64,000 nt of DNA, taken from assembly GCA_026705605.1 (NCBI GenBank), contig JAPPAK010000007.1, forward strand, positions 124,001 to 188,000, read 5' to 3'. Of this stretch, positions 40,966 to 49,878 are shown piece by piece; position 1 is the first letter of the stretch, and every line of letters begins with the position of its first letter. This DNA is from Chloroflexota bacterium. Lineage in GTDB: Bacteria > Chloroflexota > Dehalococcoidia > Tepidiformales > Tepidiformaceae. The notes beneath the pieces are model-generated. The model saw nothing but the letters and a program-made list of their open reading frames with translations, was not told the origin of the DNA and did no database searches. The position numbers and the translations under genes were made by a program.

Positions 40966-43900
40966 TCAGGCGGCGTCGGCGAGCGCCCGCAGCACGCGTG
41001 CGAGCAGCGGCATCCACTCCGTGCCCGCCTGCTCCCGCGGGATGCGCACCTGCTCCGGCCCGACCCGCGCTCCCGGGACCCCCAGCGCCGCCACGACCTG
41101 CTGGTGACGGTGCGTCGTCCCCCCGCGCAGCCGCAGGTGGAAGCTCTCGGGGCTTGTGGAGATGCGCTCGACCCCCGCCTGCCGCCCCACCGCCTTCAGC
41201 AGCGCCACGCCCAGCAGGTTCTGCACGAGGGGAGGCGGCTCGCCGAAGCGGTCGCGAAGCTCCTCCTCCATCTCGGCCACCCCACGTGGCGACTCGATCC
41301 CGGCGACGCGCTCGTAGATCGCCAGACGCGTCTCCATATCATCGACATAAGGCTCCGGGATCGACGCGCTCACCGGCAGGTCGACCCGTGGCGCCGGAGG
41401 CAGCGACGGCGACGACGAGCTGCCCCCGCCCTCCAGTCCGCCCCGCAGCGACTCCACCGCCTCTCCCACCAGCTTCGAGAACAGGTCGAACCCCACCGCC
41501 GCGATGTGCCCGCTCTGCTCCGCCCCCAGCAGGTTCCCCGCCCCCCGAATCTCGAGGTCGCGCAGCGCGATCTGGAACCCCGACCCCAGCTCCGCTGCCT
41601 CGAAGATCGCCGCCAGCCGCTTCTGCGCCGCCTCCGAGATGGCCCGGTTGCGGTCGTAGAGGAAATACGCGAACGCCCGGTTCGCCGAGCGCCCTACCCG
41701 CCCCCGCAGCTGGTAAAGCTGCGCCAGCCCGAACTGGTTCGCGTTGTTGATGATGATCGTGTTCACGTTCGGCAGGTCGAGCCCGCTCTCGATGATCGTC
41801 GTGCAGAGCAGCACGTCGTACTCCCCGGCCCCGAACTCGACCATCACCCGTTCGAGCCGCTCCTCCGGCATCTGTCCGTGCCCGATCGCGATCGCCGCCT
41901 CCGGCACGAGCTCGCGGAGCCGCATGGCGATCCGCTCGATGTTGTGCACCCGGTTGTGCACGAAGTAGACCTGCCCGCCTCGCTCCATCTCCCGCTGGAT
42001 CGCCTCCCGCACGATCTCGTCGTCCCACCCCGTCACGTACGTGCGGATCGGCAGCCGTTCCTCCGGCGGCGTCGCCACCATCGACGTGTCCCGGATGCCC
42101 GCCAGCGACATCTGCAGCGTCCGTGGGATCGGCGTCGCCGACATCGTCAGCGTGTCCACCTCCGCCCGCATCTGTCGGAAGCGCTCCTTGTGCGCCACCC
42201 CGAACCGCTGCTCCTCGTCGATGACCACCAGCCCGAGGTCCTTGAACGCGACGTCCCGCTGTAGCAGCCGGTGCGTGCCGATCGCGATGTCGATGGCCCC
42301 GCCCTTGATGCCGTCGACGATGTCGTGCTGCTCGCCCGTGCCGCGGAACCGCGACAGCACCGCCACCTCGACCGGGAACCCGCTCATCCGCTCGCGGAAC
42401 GTCTGGCCGTGCTGCTCCGCGAGCACCGTCGTCGGCACCAGCACCGCCACCTGCCGCCCCGCCATCACCGCCTTGAACGCCGCCCGCACCGCCACCTCCG
42501 TCTTTCCGTACCCCACGTCCCCCGCGATGAGCCGGTCCATCGGCTTCGTCGACTCCATGTCCGCCTTCACGTCCGTGATCGCCTGCATCTGGTCGGGTGT
42601 CTCGACGAAGGGGAACGCGCCTTCCATCTCGATCTGCCAGGGCCCGTCCTCCGCGCACGCGTCCCCGACTGCCACCGCCCGACGCGCGTACAGGTCGAGC
42701 AACTCCTGCGCGATCTCCGCGACTGCCCGCCGCACGCGACGCTTCGTGTGCGCCCACTCCTGCGACCCCAGCCGCGTCAGCGACGGCGGCCGGTCGCTTG
42801 GCCCCACGTACGCGCTCACCGCTTCGAGCTGGTCCGTCGGAACGTAGAGCCGGTCGCCTTCCGCGTACTCCAGCTCCAGGTACTCCCGCTCGACGCCGTC
42901 CGTCGTCCGCCGCGTGAGCCCCGCGAACCGCGCGATCCCGTGGTCGATGTGCACGACCGAGTCGCCCGGCTGCAGCGTCGTGAGGATGTTCGGCGTGATG
43001 CCCCGCCGTCGTCGCTGCGGTCGCCGCGTCCGTCGCAGCCCGAACACCTCCTCGTCGCTGATCAGCGCGAACGTCTCGCCCAGCAGGAACCCGCCGGACG
43101 CCGTCGCCGGCACGATCGCGACCACTCCGGGCTCCGGCGCGGTCCCCAGCTCGCGCGTCAGCCGCGGGGTCAGCCCCGCCTCCTCCATCAGGTCCGCGAG
43201 CCGCAGCGCCTGTTGCGAGGCCAGCACCACCGCCCGTCCCTCCTCCGCCCACTCCGTCGCCTGCCGCACCACCTCCCGGATCCGCCCCCCGAACGAAGGC
43301 GGCGTCGCGAACGGCAACCGCTCCGCACCCAGCTCCTCCGCCCCGAACCGCTCCAGCTCGACCCGTGCCTCGTGCGCATCCAGCAGCCGCCCAACCGCCT
43401 CCGGCTCGAGCCCCAGCGTCGGCAGCCCTTCCGGTATCTCCCCCCGCCGCTCCAGCGCCCCCCGCGCCTCCTCCTGGTGCCGAACGTGCAGGTCGAGCGC
43501 ATCCACCCCCTCCTCCCGCTCGTCGACGATCACCAGCGTGTCCTGCTCGAGGTAGTCGAACGCCGTCGCGCGGTTCAGGAGCGGCTCGAAGTACCCCGGG
43601 AAGCGGCTGCGCTCGCCGCCCGCCAGCAACTCCAGCTCTTGCGCGATCGCCTCCGCCCCTTCGCCCCCGACCGTGATCGCATCCCGAACCTCACGGGCGC
43701 GCGCCTGCGCCTCCGGTGTGTGGCTCGCGAGCGGCGGCAGCACGACTGACTGCACCCGCTCGATGCTCCGCTGGGTCTCCAGGTCGATCCGCCGGATGCT
43801 CTCGACTTCGTCCCCGAAGAACTCGATCCGGAGCGGCTCTTCCGCCCCTGCGGGGAACACGTCGAGGATGCCGCCCCGTCGGGCCGCCACGCCCGGCTCC

Positions 43901-44394
43901 TCCGCCAGTGCCTCGAGCCGGTACCCCGCCGCCTCCAGCCGCCGCTGAAGCGCTTCTGGCGCCAGCGTCGCCCCGACCCCTACCTGCGTCCCCGCTGCCT
44001 CCACCTCCGGCCCCGCCCGAAACTCCCCGACCGCCGCCCACGACGCCACGACGAGCGCCGGCTCCCCCGCCCGCAGCTGGCGCAGCGCACGATCACGCTC
44101 GGCGATGGCCGCCGGATCGTCCTCCGCCAGCTCGTACGGGAGCCGTTCCCCCGCCGGCAGGCTCACGACGGGAAGGTCCCCGGCGTACAGCGCCAACTCC
44201 TCTGCCAGCAGCGACGCCCTGCCGGGGCTCGGCGCCAGCACCAGCGTGGGCCCCTTCCTCCCTGCCGCCAGCCCCGCCATCGTCACCGGCTTCGCCGCAT
44301 CCGGCGCCCCCAGCGCCACCGCGTCGCGCCCACGAGCCAGCCCGCCGAGGTGCCCCTCGACCGCCGCCCGGACGCCTGCCAGCTGGCTCGCCAT
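40966..44394 (-). CDS. mfd: transcription-repair coupling factor
   Basis: I use ATG 44394 (MASQLAGVRAAVEG), giving 1142 residues, the normal length. An N-terminal UvrB-like module comes first, followed by the RNA-polymerase-interacting region around DGVEREYLELEYAEGDRLYVP. The RecG-like motor follows: Walker A GDVGYGKTEVA, DEEQRFGV, LTMSATPIPRTLQM, and a C-terminal QLRGRVGRS motif VI. Mfd removes stalled RNA polymerase from DNA lesions and recruits UvrA. A strong hairpin lies between it and the upstream glcF gene, so it is likely a separate unit. Confidence 0.96.
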   Translation of the reverse strand: MASQLAGVRAAVEGHLGGLARGRDAVALGAPDAAKPVTMAGLAAGRKGPTLVLAPSPGRASLLAEELALYAGDLPVVSLPAGERLPYELAEDDPAAIAERDRALRQLRAGEPALVVASWAAVGEFRAGPEVEAAGTQVGVGATLAPEALQRRLEAAGYRLEALAEEPGVAARRGGILDVFPAGAEEPLRIEFFGDEVESIRRIDLETQRSIERVQSVVLPPLASHTPEAQARAREVRDAITVGGEGAEAIAQELELLAGGERSRFPGYFEPLLNRATAFDYLEQDTLVIVDEREEGVDALDLHVRHQEEARGALERRGEIPEGLPTLGLEPEAVGRLLDAHEARVELERFGAEELGAERLPFATPPSFGGRIREVVRQATEWAEEGRAVVLASQQALRLADLMEEAGLTPRLTRELGTAPEPGVVAIVPATASGGFLLGETFALISDEEVFGLRRTRRPQRRRRGITPNILTTLQPGDSVVHIDHGIARFAGLTRRTTDGVEREYLELEYAEGDRLYVPTDQLEAVSAYVGPSDRPPSLTRLGSQEWAHTKRRVRRAVAEIAQELLDLYARRAVAVGDACAEDGPWQIEMEGAFPFVETPDQMQAITDVKADMESTKPMDRLIAGDVGYGKTEVAVRAAFKAVMAGRQVAVLVPTTVLAEQHGQTFRERMSGFPVEVAVLSRFRGTGEQHDIVDGIKGGAIDIAIGTHRLLQRDVAFKDLGLVVIDEEQRFGVAHKERFRQMRAEVDTLTMSATPIPRTLQMSLAGIRDTSMVATPPEERLPIRTYVTGWDDEIVREAIQREMERGGQVYFVHNRVHNIERIAMRLRELVPEAAIAIGHGQMPEERLERVMVEFGAGEYDVLLCTTIIESGLDLPNVNTIIINNANQFGLAQLYQLRGRVGRSANRAFAYFLYDRNRAISEAAQKRLAAIFEAAELGSGFQIALRDLEIRGAGNLLGAEQSGHIAAVGFDLFSKLVGEAVESLRGGLEGGGSSSSPSLPPAPRVDLPVSASIPEPYVDDMETRLAIYERVAGIESPRGVAEMEEELRDRFGEPPPLVQNLLGVALLKAVGRQAGVERISTSPESFHLRLRGGTTHRHQQVVAALGVPGARVGPEQVRIPREQAGTEWMPLLARVLRALADAA

Positions 44395-44415
44395 GTCGCG
44401 CTCCAACGCCGTTTG

Positions 44416-44438
44416 GCCCGAGCGCTGAGCGCTCGGGC
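44416..44438 (-). terminator. strong inverted repeat between glcF and mfd
   Basis: GCCCGAGCGCT and AGCGCTCGGGC are exact complements with a single central base, forming a stable stem. It lies 22 bases before the mfd ATG and about 105 bases after the glcF stop on the same strand. No T-run follows. It may end the glc operon or regulate mfd. Confidence 0.5.
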
Positions 44439-44454
44439 GTCGCAACAGGGTAGC

Positions 44455-44557
44455 AACTAGTAACTAGTGATTGGTGAATGGTGACTCGTGGCTCGCTTCG
44501 CTCGCGGTGCGTGGGCGGGGACTAGCCACCAGTCACTAGCCACTAGTCACTAGTCAG
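44455..44557. repeat. inverted arrays of a 7-bp repeat (GACTAGT type)
   Basis: Six heptamers on the plus strand (AACTAGT, AACTAGT, GATTGGT, GAATGGT, GACTCGT, GGCTCGC) face a second array whose complement reads GACTAGT, GACTAGT, GGCTAGT, GACTGGT, GGCTAGT. About 23 bases separate them. The second array runs into the end of glcF. The same heptamer family recurs at 62634. It resembles the short tandemly repeated repetitive sequences known in cyanobacteria. Confidence 0.75.
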
Positions 44558-45802
44558 TGCCTCGTCGAGCGCCTCCGCCAGGTGCAGGACCCGCGCCTCG
44601 ATCCCCGCCTCCCGCACCGCCGCCTCGTACTGCATCTGGCACCCCGGATTCGCTGTCACGATCACGTCAGGCTGGTGTTCCCGGAACTGGTCCGCCTTGC
44701 GCGCTCGCAGCTCCCCCGACATCGCCGGCTGGATCAGGCTGTAGATGCCCGCCGCCCCGCAGCACATGTCCGCCCCCTCCGTCTCGACCAGTTCGCACCC
44801 CTCGACTGCGTCCAGCAACGCCCGTGGCTCCGCACTGATCCCCTGCGCGTGTGCGAGGTGGCAGGCGTCCTGGTACGCCACCCGCGCCCCCAGCCGCCCC
44901 GCCGGGAGGTCGCGCCCCGCCAGGTACTCGCTGAAGTCGACGACCCTCGCCGCCACCGCCTCCGCCCGCTCCGCGAACTCGGTGTCCTCCGCCAGCAGCT
45001 CGCCGTACTCCTTCATCGCCGCGCCGCACCCCGCCGAGTTCACGACGATCGCCTCCGCGCCCGACGCCTCGAACGCGGCGATGTTCGCCCGCGCCAGCCG
45101 CCGCGCCTGTTCGAGGTCGCCGTCGTGGGCGCTCAGTGCCCCGCAGCACCCCTGCCCCCGCGGCGCGAACACGTCCGCCCCGCTCCGCTCCAGCACGCGC
45201 ATGCTCGCGCGGTGCACGTCCCCGAACAGCTCGCCCATCACGCACCCCGTGAACAGCGCGACCTCGCCCTCCCCGGCGGCGTCCCGCGGGCGGAAGGGCC
45301 GTCCCGGACGCCCGAGCTGGGCTTCCAGCCGTCCCAGCGGCCCGATGAGTCGCAGCACTCCGGCCGCCCGCACCAGCCCGCGCAGCGGTGACCGCGCGAA
45401 CCAGCGCACCGGCGTGAGCATCGCCGCGAGCACCGGCGGCCTCGCGACCACGTTGCGCAGCGCGAAGCGCCGCAGCCGGCGTTGCCAGCCCTTCGCCGGC
45501 GGCGCCGCGTCGAGCTGCGCCCGGGCGCGCTCCATGATCCGTCCGTACGGAACGCCGCTCGGGCAGACCGCCTCACAGGCGCGGCATTGGAGACACAGCT
45601 CCCAGTGGCCCTGCACCGCCTCCGTCAGCGGGATGCGGTCCTCCGCCACCGCCCGTGCAAGGTGGATGCGCCCCCGTGGCGACTCCACCTCCAACCCCGT
45701 GATCGCGTACGTGGGGCACGCGTTCACGCAGAGCCCGCAGTGGACGCACTTCGCCAGGTCCGCCGTGTCCGGAGCATCCTCGATGAGAGGCCAGCCGGTC
45801 AT
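44543..45802 (-). CDS. glcF: glycolate oxidase, iron-sulfur subunit
   Basis: A 419-residue protein with two [4Fe-4S] ferredoxin motifs at the N-terminus, CVHCGLCVNACPTY and CLQCRACEAVCPSG. Two cysteine-rich CCG domains follow (QGCCGALSAHDGD and DMCCGAAGIY, with NSAGCGAAMKEYG and ANPGCQMQYEA). This is the standard GlcF architecture for passing electrons from the flavin subunits towards the quinone pool. It begins one base after the glcE stop. The last codons are built from a heptamer repeat array, so its C-terminal residues may be recent. Confidence 0.93.
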   Translation of the reverse strand: MTGWPLIEDAPDTADLAKCVHCGLCVNACPTYAITGLEVESPRGRIHLARAVAEDRIPLTEAVQGHWELCLQCRACEAVCPSGVPYGRIMERARAQLDAAPPAKGWQRRLRRFALRNVVARPPVLAAMLTPVRWFARSPLRGLVRAAGVLRLIGPLGRLEAQLGRPGRPFRPRDAAGEGEVALFTGCVMGELFGDVHRASMRVLERSGADVFAPRGQGCCGALSAHDGDLEQARRLARANIAAFEASGAEAIVVNSAGCGAAMKEYGELLAEDTEFAERAEAVAARVVDFSEYLAGRDLPAGRLGARVAYQDACHLAHAQGISAEPRALLDAVEGCELVETEGADMCCGAAGIYSLIQPAMSGELRARKADQFREHQPDVIVTANPGCQMQYEAAVREAGIEARVLHLAEALDEALTSD

Positions 45803-45803
45803 C

Positions 45804-46982
45804 TCAGAGGCCGCCTACGTAGCGGCCCGCGTTCAGCCGGCCGTCCCGATCGAACGCCGCCTTCACCGCTGCCATCCGCGCGAACGTCGGCGGCCGCCCC
45901 CATGGATCGAGGGCGCCTCGCAGCTCCGTCGGGATGCGTTCCGCCAAGAGTCCCCCGCCGCTCTCCGCCAGCCCCGCCCGCAGCCTCCCCACCGCTCCCG
46001 CGACGGCGTCCCCCTCCGGCAGCGACCCCTCCTCCCAGGTGGCCCGTACCTCCCGGGCAAGCGGCCGTACGAGCAGCCGCGAAGGCGCCAGCGCTTCGAG
46101 CGCCTCCGCCGTCGAACCAATCGCGCTCGTCGGGCACGAGGCCCGCACCGTCAACATCTCCTCTTTCTGGAAACCGAGGTCGCGTACCGCCAGGTAGTCA
46201 CCCTCGCTGGATGGCGCCAGGTCTGCCTCCGCAATGCTCTCCGCTTTCGGAACGGCCCCCTCGGTCAGCCGCACGACGCCCACCCAGCGTCCGTCCTCCT
46301 TCGTCAGGTCCAGCAGCTCGGGCCGCAGGTCCGCCCGCAGGAACCGTTCCGCCAGCCCCTGCCCCTCCGCCAGCGTCCTCACCTCGAAGCGCAAATCGAT
46401 CGTCTCGACCCTGGGCAGCACCCGGACCGCCACCGAGGTCACGATCCCGATCGTCCCCAGCGACCCGCACCAGAGTCGCATCAGGTCGTAACCGGTCACG
46501 TTCTTCACCACGCGACCCCCTGCCTTCACCAGCTCGCCGTCCGCGCGCAGCACCGTCATCCCCAGCACGAAGTCGCGCGGGAGACCGTGACGCGTGCGCA
46601 GGGGCCCGCCCGCCCCCACCGCCAGCACCCCCCCGAGGGTCGCCCGTTCCGCGTGCGGCGGGTCGAGCGGCAGCCGCTGTCCCGACCCCGCGAGTTGCGC
46701 GTCGAGTTCCCCCAGCGTGACCCCCGCCAGCGCGACCGCCGTCAGGTCCGCCGGTTCGTGCTCGACCTCCCCCGCCAGCGCCCCGCACACATCGACCAGC
46801 GTGAACGGCTCGCGGGGAGCGCCCCCCAGCGCGAGCTGCGTGCCTGCCCCCACCGGCACGAGCGTACGTCCGTCGCGTTCCGCCACCAGATCCCGCAACT
46901 CGTCGAGGCTTGCGGGCGCGACCACCGCCTCCGGGGCGCGTCCCGCCACGAGCGGTGACGCCTGCGCCGCCGCCTCAGACAT
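45804..46982 (-). CDS. glcE: glycolate oxidase, FAD-binding subunit E
   Basis: A 392-residue FAD-binding protein related to GlcD but shorter. The PCMH-type FAD region shows LVPVGAGTQLALGG, then LPLDPPHAERATLGGVLAVGAGGPLRTRHG, and RVVKNVTGYDLMRLWCGSLGTIGIVTSVAVRV. It ends DPWGRPPTFARMAAVKAAFDRDGRLNAGRYVGG, the GlcE C-terminal signature. It forms a complex with GlcD and GlcF. The start overlaps the end of glcD by eight bases, so translation is coupled. Confidence 0.92.
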   Translation of the reverse strand: MSEAAAQASPLVAGRAPEAVVAPASLDELRDLVAERDGRTLVPVGAGTQLALGGAPREPFTLVDVCGALAGEVEHEPADLTAVALAGVTLGELDAQLAGSGQRLPLDPPHAERATLGGVLAVGAGGPLRTRHGLPRDFVLGMTVLRADGELVKAGGRVVKNVTGYDLMRLWCGSLGTIGIVTSVAVRVLPRVETIDLRFEVRTLAEGQGLAERFLRADLRPELLDLTKEDGRWVGVVRLTEGAVPKAESIAEADLAPSSEGDYLAVRDLGFQKEEMLTVRASCPTSAIGSTAEALEALAPSRLLVRPLAREVRATWEEGSLPEGDAVAGAVGRLRAGLAESGGGLLAERIPTELRGALDPWGRPPTFARMAAVKAAFDRDGRLNAGRYVGGL

Positions 46983-48417
46983 AGGCGTCGGGACCGGCTG
47001 CCGCCAGCGCCCCCTTCTGGTGCGCCATCTCGCCGCAGCCCGTGCCCTCGGGCAGCACCTTGCACGGGTTGAACGCGCCCTCGTTCCCGAATACGCCCCG
47101 CACGCGCCGCATGTTCTCCAGATCCTCCTCGCTGTAGAGCCACGCCATGAAGCGGTTCTTCTCGAACCCCACTCCGTGCTCGCCCGTGAGCGCGCCCCCC
47201 GCCTCGACGCACACGCGCATGATCTCCGCCCCCGCTTCCAGCACCCGCGCCGTCGCCCCCTCCTCCCGCTCGTCGAAGAGCAGGCAGGGATGCAGGTTGC
47301 CGTCCCCCGCGTGGAACACGTTCGCCACCGGGAAGCCGTACCCCTCCCCGATGCGCGCCACCTCCCCCATCGTCTCGACCAGCTTCGAGCGCGGCACCAC
47401 CCCGTCGAGCAGGTAGTAGTTCGGTGCGATCCGCCCCAGCGCCCCGATCGCGCCCTTCCGTCCCTTCCACAGCAGCTCTCGCTCCGCGGGCTCCGTGGCC
47501 GTGCGGATCTCGGTCGCGCCGTGCTCGTTGCAGGCCGCTCGCGCCTGCGTCACCTGCCCCCGGACCACCTCCTCGATCCCGTCGAGCTCGATCAGCAGCA
47601 CCGCCCCCGCGTCCGGAGGGTAGCCGCAGCGAAGCCCCGCCTCCGCGGCCTGCAGCGTGACCGTGTCCATCATCTCGAGCGCCGCCGGCACGAGCCCCGC
47701 CCCGATCACCGCCGAAACCGTCTCGCTCGCGCTATCCACGTCGTCGAAGATGGCGAGCAGCGTCACGACCGTCTCCGGCACCGGCACGAGCCGCACGACC
47801 ACCTTCGTCGCGATGCCAAGGGTTCCCTCTGACCCAATGAACAGCCCCCGCAGGTCGTAGCCGGTGGGCTCGGGCCCGTGGCTCCCCAGCCACTCGACCT
47901 CGCCGCTGGCCGTCACGACCTCCATGCCGATTACGTGGTTCGTCGTGACCCCGAGCGCGAGGCAGTGCGGCCCGCCCGCGTTCTCGGCCACGTTCCCGCC
48001 GATGGTGCAGGCCTTCTGGCTGCTCGGGTCGGGTGCGTAGAAGAGCCCGTGTTCCGCGGCGATCTCGGAAAGGCGGATGTTGGCGACGCCTGGCTCGACC
48101 GTCGCCGTCCGCTCGACCGGGTCGACATCGAGGATGCGCCGCATGCGCGCCGTCGCCAGCACGACGCCCTGGCGCGTGGGTACGGCCCCACCGCTCAGTC
48201 CCGTGCCCGCCCCTCGCGGCGTCACGGGAACGTCGAGGGCGTTGCAGGCGCGCACGACGCCCTGCACCTCCTCGGTGTTCCCGGGGAACACGACTGCGTC
48301 CGGCAGCGACCGGTCGATCGTGCCGTCGAGCTCATAAACGAGCAGGTCCTCGGGCTTGTGCAGCACGTGCTCCCGCCCGACCACGTCCCGGAGCGCCTTC
48401 AACAGCTCCGCGCTCAC
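46975..48417 (-). CDS. glcD: glycolate oxidase, subunit D
   Basis: The start is GTG 48417, in a four-base overlap with the fur stop, giving 480 residues. The FAD PCMH domain has VTPRGAGTGLSGGAVP, then APDPSSQKACTIGGNVAENAGG and GLFIGSEGTLGIATKVVVRLVP. The C-terminal cap contains NVFHAGDGNLHP and GEHGVGFEKNRFM with the active-site His residues. It oxidises glycolate (or a related 2-hydroxy acid such as D-lactate) to the 2-oxo acid. It is the first catalytic gene of fur-glcD-glcE-glcF. Confidence 0.94.
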   Translation of the reverse strand: MSAELLKALRDVVGREHVLHKPEDLLVYELDGTIDRSLPDAVVFPGNTEEVQGVVRACNALDVPVTPRGAGTGLSGGAVPTRQGVVLATARMRRILDVDPVERTATVEPGVANIRLSEIAAEHGLFYAPDPSSQKACTIGGNVAENAGGPHCLALGVTTNHVIGMEVVTASGEVEWLGSHGPEPTGYDLRGLFIGSEGTLGIATKVVVRLVPVPETVVTLLAIFDDVDSASETVSAVIGAGLVPAALEMMDTVTLQAAEAGLRCGYPPDAGAVLLIELDGIEEVVRGQVTQARAACNEHGATEIRTATEPAERELLWKGRKGAIGALGRIAPNYYLLDGVVPRSKLVETMGEVARIGEGYGFPVANVFHAGDGNLHPCLLFDEREEGATARVLEAGAEIMRVCVEAGGALTGEHGVGFEKNRFMAWLYSEEDLENMRRVRGVFGNEGAFNPCKVLPEGTGCGEMAHQKGALAAAGPDAYV

Positions 48418-48848
48418 GTCTTCGCCCCCTCGCGGCACTCCTGGCAGACGCCGAAGATGGCGAAGTGCTGGAGGTCGGCCTGGAAGCCGAAGTCGCGGCC
48501 GACCTCTTCGGCGAGCCGTTCCAGGTACCGGTGGTCGAGCACCTGCATCCTGCGGCAGGTCGAACAGATCAGGTGGTGGTGCGCCTCGCCCGCCGACCAC
48601 TCGAAGAGGAGGTCGTCGCCGCCCATGTCCGTCACCGTCGCGAGCTGGAGGCGTTTCAGCATCTCCACGGTGCGGTACACGGTGCTCAGGTCCACCATCG
48701 GGTAGACCGTGCGAACCTCGTCCGCGATCTCAGCCGCGCTCAGGTGCCGTCCCGCATGGCGCAGCGCCGACGCGACGAGCAGCCGCTGCGGGGTTACGCG
48801 GAAGCCCGCCTCCCGCAGGGTGTTCGCGGTCTCCTGTTCGCACGCCAT
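48414..48848 (-). CDS. Fur-family transcriptional regulator
   Basis: A 144-residue Fur/PerR/Zur-type protein. The winged helix covers FRVTPQRLLVASAL to DLSTVYRTVEML. The metal motif is GEAHHHLICSTCRRMQ, with a second pair CQEC near the end forming a structural zinc site. It lacks features that would separate iron, zinc or peroxide sensing with certainty. Its stop overlaps the glcD start in GTGA, so the regulator and glycolate oxidase are co-translated. That links glycolate oxidation to metal or redox status. Confidence 0.9.
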   Translation of the reverse strand: MACEQETANTLREAGFRVTPQRLLVASALRHAGRHLSAAEIADEVRTVYPMVDLSTVYRTVEMLKRLQLATVTDMGGDDLLFEWSAGEAHHHLICSTCRRMQVLDHRYLERLAEEVGRDFGFQADLQHFAIFGVCQECREGAKT

Positions 48849-48956
48849 CGGACACGCCTAGTCTACAGGCGCTCCCAAACGGCTCCGCAGCTGATCCCAA
48901 CCCTTCCTCGCGCCACCCTTGGGCAACGTCGTACTGACCGAGTTCCTCTGCGGGGC

Positions 48957-48986
48957 TTGCCCCCGCCAGGTCCTTGTGTCTAGAAT
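48957..48986 (+). promoter_or_regulatory. promoter for the small coiled-coil/membrane gene pair
   Basis: TTGCCC and TAGAAT are spaced 18 bases; TAGAAT matches five of six -10 positions. The leader of about 33 bases contains GAGGGTGG, a ribosome binding site eight bases before ATG 49026. A second TTGACT lies inside the leader. Confidence 0.5.
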
Positions 48987-49025
48987 CTCTTTGACTCCTA
49001 CAAGAGTTGAGGGTGGATTCTCCCA

Positions 49026-49244
49026 ATGTCGCGTTTCACGATCACCGTGGTTGGCGATGATGGTGCGAAGAAGCTGGAAGCGGCCGGCTTTACCAGGAAA
49101 CAGGCTGAGTTGGTGCAGGAACTCATCGATCGCAGCGTCGTCAGCATCGTCGATGGCCTGAATGCTCACCTGGACGTGATGCATCCTGCGAAGGACAACG
49201 ATGATGAAGAAGGCGGGGTGAGCGGCAATGTCGAATCAGCCTAG
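49026..49244 (+). CDS. small protein with an AGFT.KQAE helical motif
   Basis: A 72-residue protein. Residues about 14-45 (KKLEAAGFTRKQAELVQELI, then DRSVVSIVDGLNAHLD) form one amphipathic helix resembling the head of DUF1640/CCDC90-type coiled-coil proteins. The tail is acidic. It overlaps the next small gene by 17 bases. That gene supplies a further coiled coil and a membrane anchor, so the two may form one split complex. The homology is a suggestion only. Confidence 0.6.
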   Translation: MSRFTITVVGDDGAKKLEAAGFTRKQAELVQELIDRSVVSIVDGLNAHLDVMHPAKDNDDEEGGVSGNVESA

Positions 49245-49473
49245 GTACGAGGTGGCCGCTGGCGACGACGATGTGTCTGCCCGGGAGTATTACTACGTGG
49301 TGCGAGGGGAGATGGGGGAGCTTCGGCGAGAAGTCGGGGAAGCATTGGGCCGGATGTCCGGTCAACTGGGAGAACTCACCGGCGTCGTCCGCGTGATCCA
49401 ATGGGTGATTCCGATGATGATTGGCATCACCGGCGTTGCAATTGGGGCGATTGGCATCCTCTCGGCGCAGTAG
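49228..49473 (+). CDS. small C-tail-anchored membrane protein
   Basis: An 81-residue protein from ATG 49228. A helical coiled-coil segment with heptad spacing (GEMGELRREVGEALGRMSGQ) is followed by a C-terminal membrane helix (WVIPMMIGITGVAIGAIGIL, about residues 59-78). It is expected to sit in the inner membrane with the N-terminus in the cytoplasm. It is translationally coupled to the preceding helical protein. Together they look like the split head and anchor of a CCDC90-like protein. Function unknown. Confidence 0.6.
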   Translation: MSNQPRYEVAAGDDDVSAREYYYVVRGEMGELRREVGEALGRMSGQLGELTGVVRVIQWVIPMMIGITGVAIGAIGILSAQ

Positions 49474-49541
49474 CCCAGCTCAGACCTGACACCCTCCTCG
49501 GTTGGGAGGACAAACTGGCGATGCCGGCTGCTTCGCGCGGC

Positions 49542-49868
49542 CTACCAGATGCCGAGCGCCATCTTCACGTCTTCGCTCGCCATCGTGCGCGGGTCCCAGG
49601 GCGGGTTCCAGACGATCTCGACGTCCACGTCCTCGACTCCCGGCAGGTCCTTCACCTTCGCGTAGACGGCGCCCCGGATGATGGGGCCGAGCGGGCAGCC
49701 CGGGCTCGTGAGCGTCATCTTCACGTTCACCGTGCCCTCGTCCCACTCAATCTCGTAGACGAGCCCCAGGTCGACGATGCTCATGTCGATCTCGGGATCC
49801 TTCACCTCGCGAATGCGCTCGCGCAACTCCTCGTCCGTCGGTCGGGTCTTCGTCTCGGCGTCTGCCAT
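49542..49868 (-). CDS. DUF59/MIP18-family Fe-S assembly factor (SufT-like)
   Basis: A 108-residue protein with REVKDPEIDMSIVDLGLVYEI near residue 20 and LTSPGCPLGPIIRGAVYA, which holds the single conserved Cys of the family. The C-terminus reads VDVEIVWNPPWDPRTMASEDVKMALG, as in PaaD/SufT-type proteins. These help mature [4Fe-4S] proteins. It is the last gene of the suf operon, ten bases after sufU, which supports the role. Confidence 0.9.
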   Translation of the reverse strand: MADAETKTRPTDEELRERIREVKDPEIDMSIVDLGLVYEIEWDEGTVNVKMTLTSPGCPLGPIIRGAVYAKVKDLPGVEDVDVEIVWNPPWDPRTMASEDVKMALGIW

Positions 49869-49878
49869 GTCGCCCTCC

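Noticed and set aside
41339-43252. A 637-codon Gly/Arg-rich ORF inside mfd
   Set aside because: It is an alternative frame of mfd with no recognisable motif; the long opens are expected at this G+C content.
44455-44557. CRISPR-like array of short repeats
   Set aside because: Units are 7 bp, contiguous, degenerate and without unique spacers; no cas gene is present.
48991-49019. TTGACT-17-TGGATT as the main promoter of the small gene pair
   Set aside because: The -10 is poor and would place the start on the ATG despite a good ribosome binding site; TTGCCC-18-TAGAAT upstream fits better.
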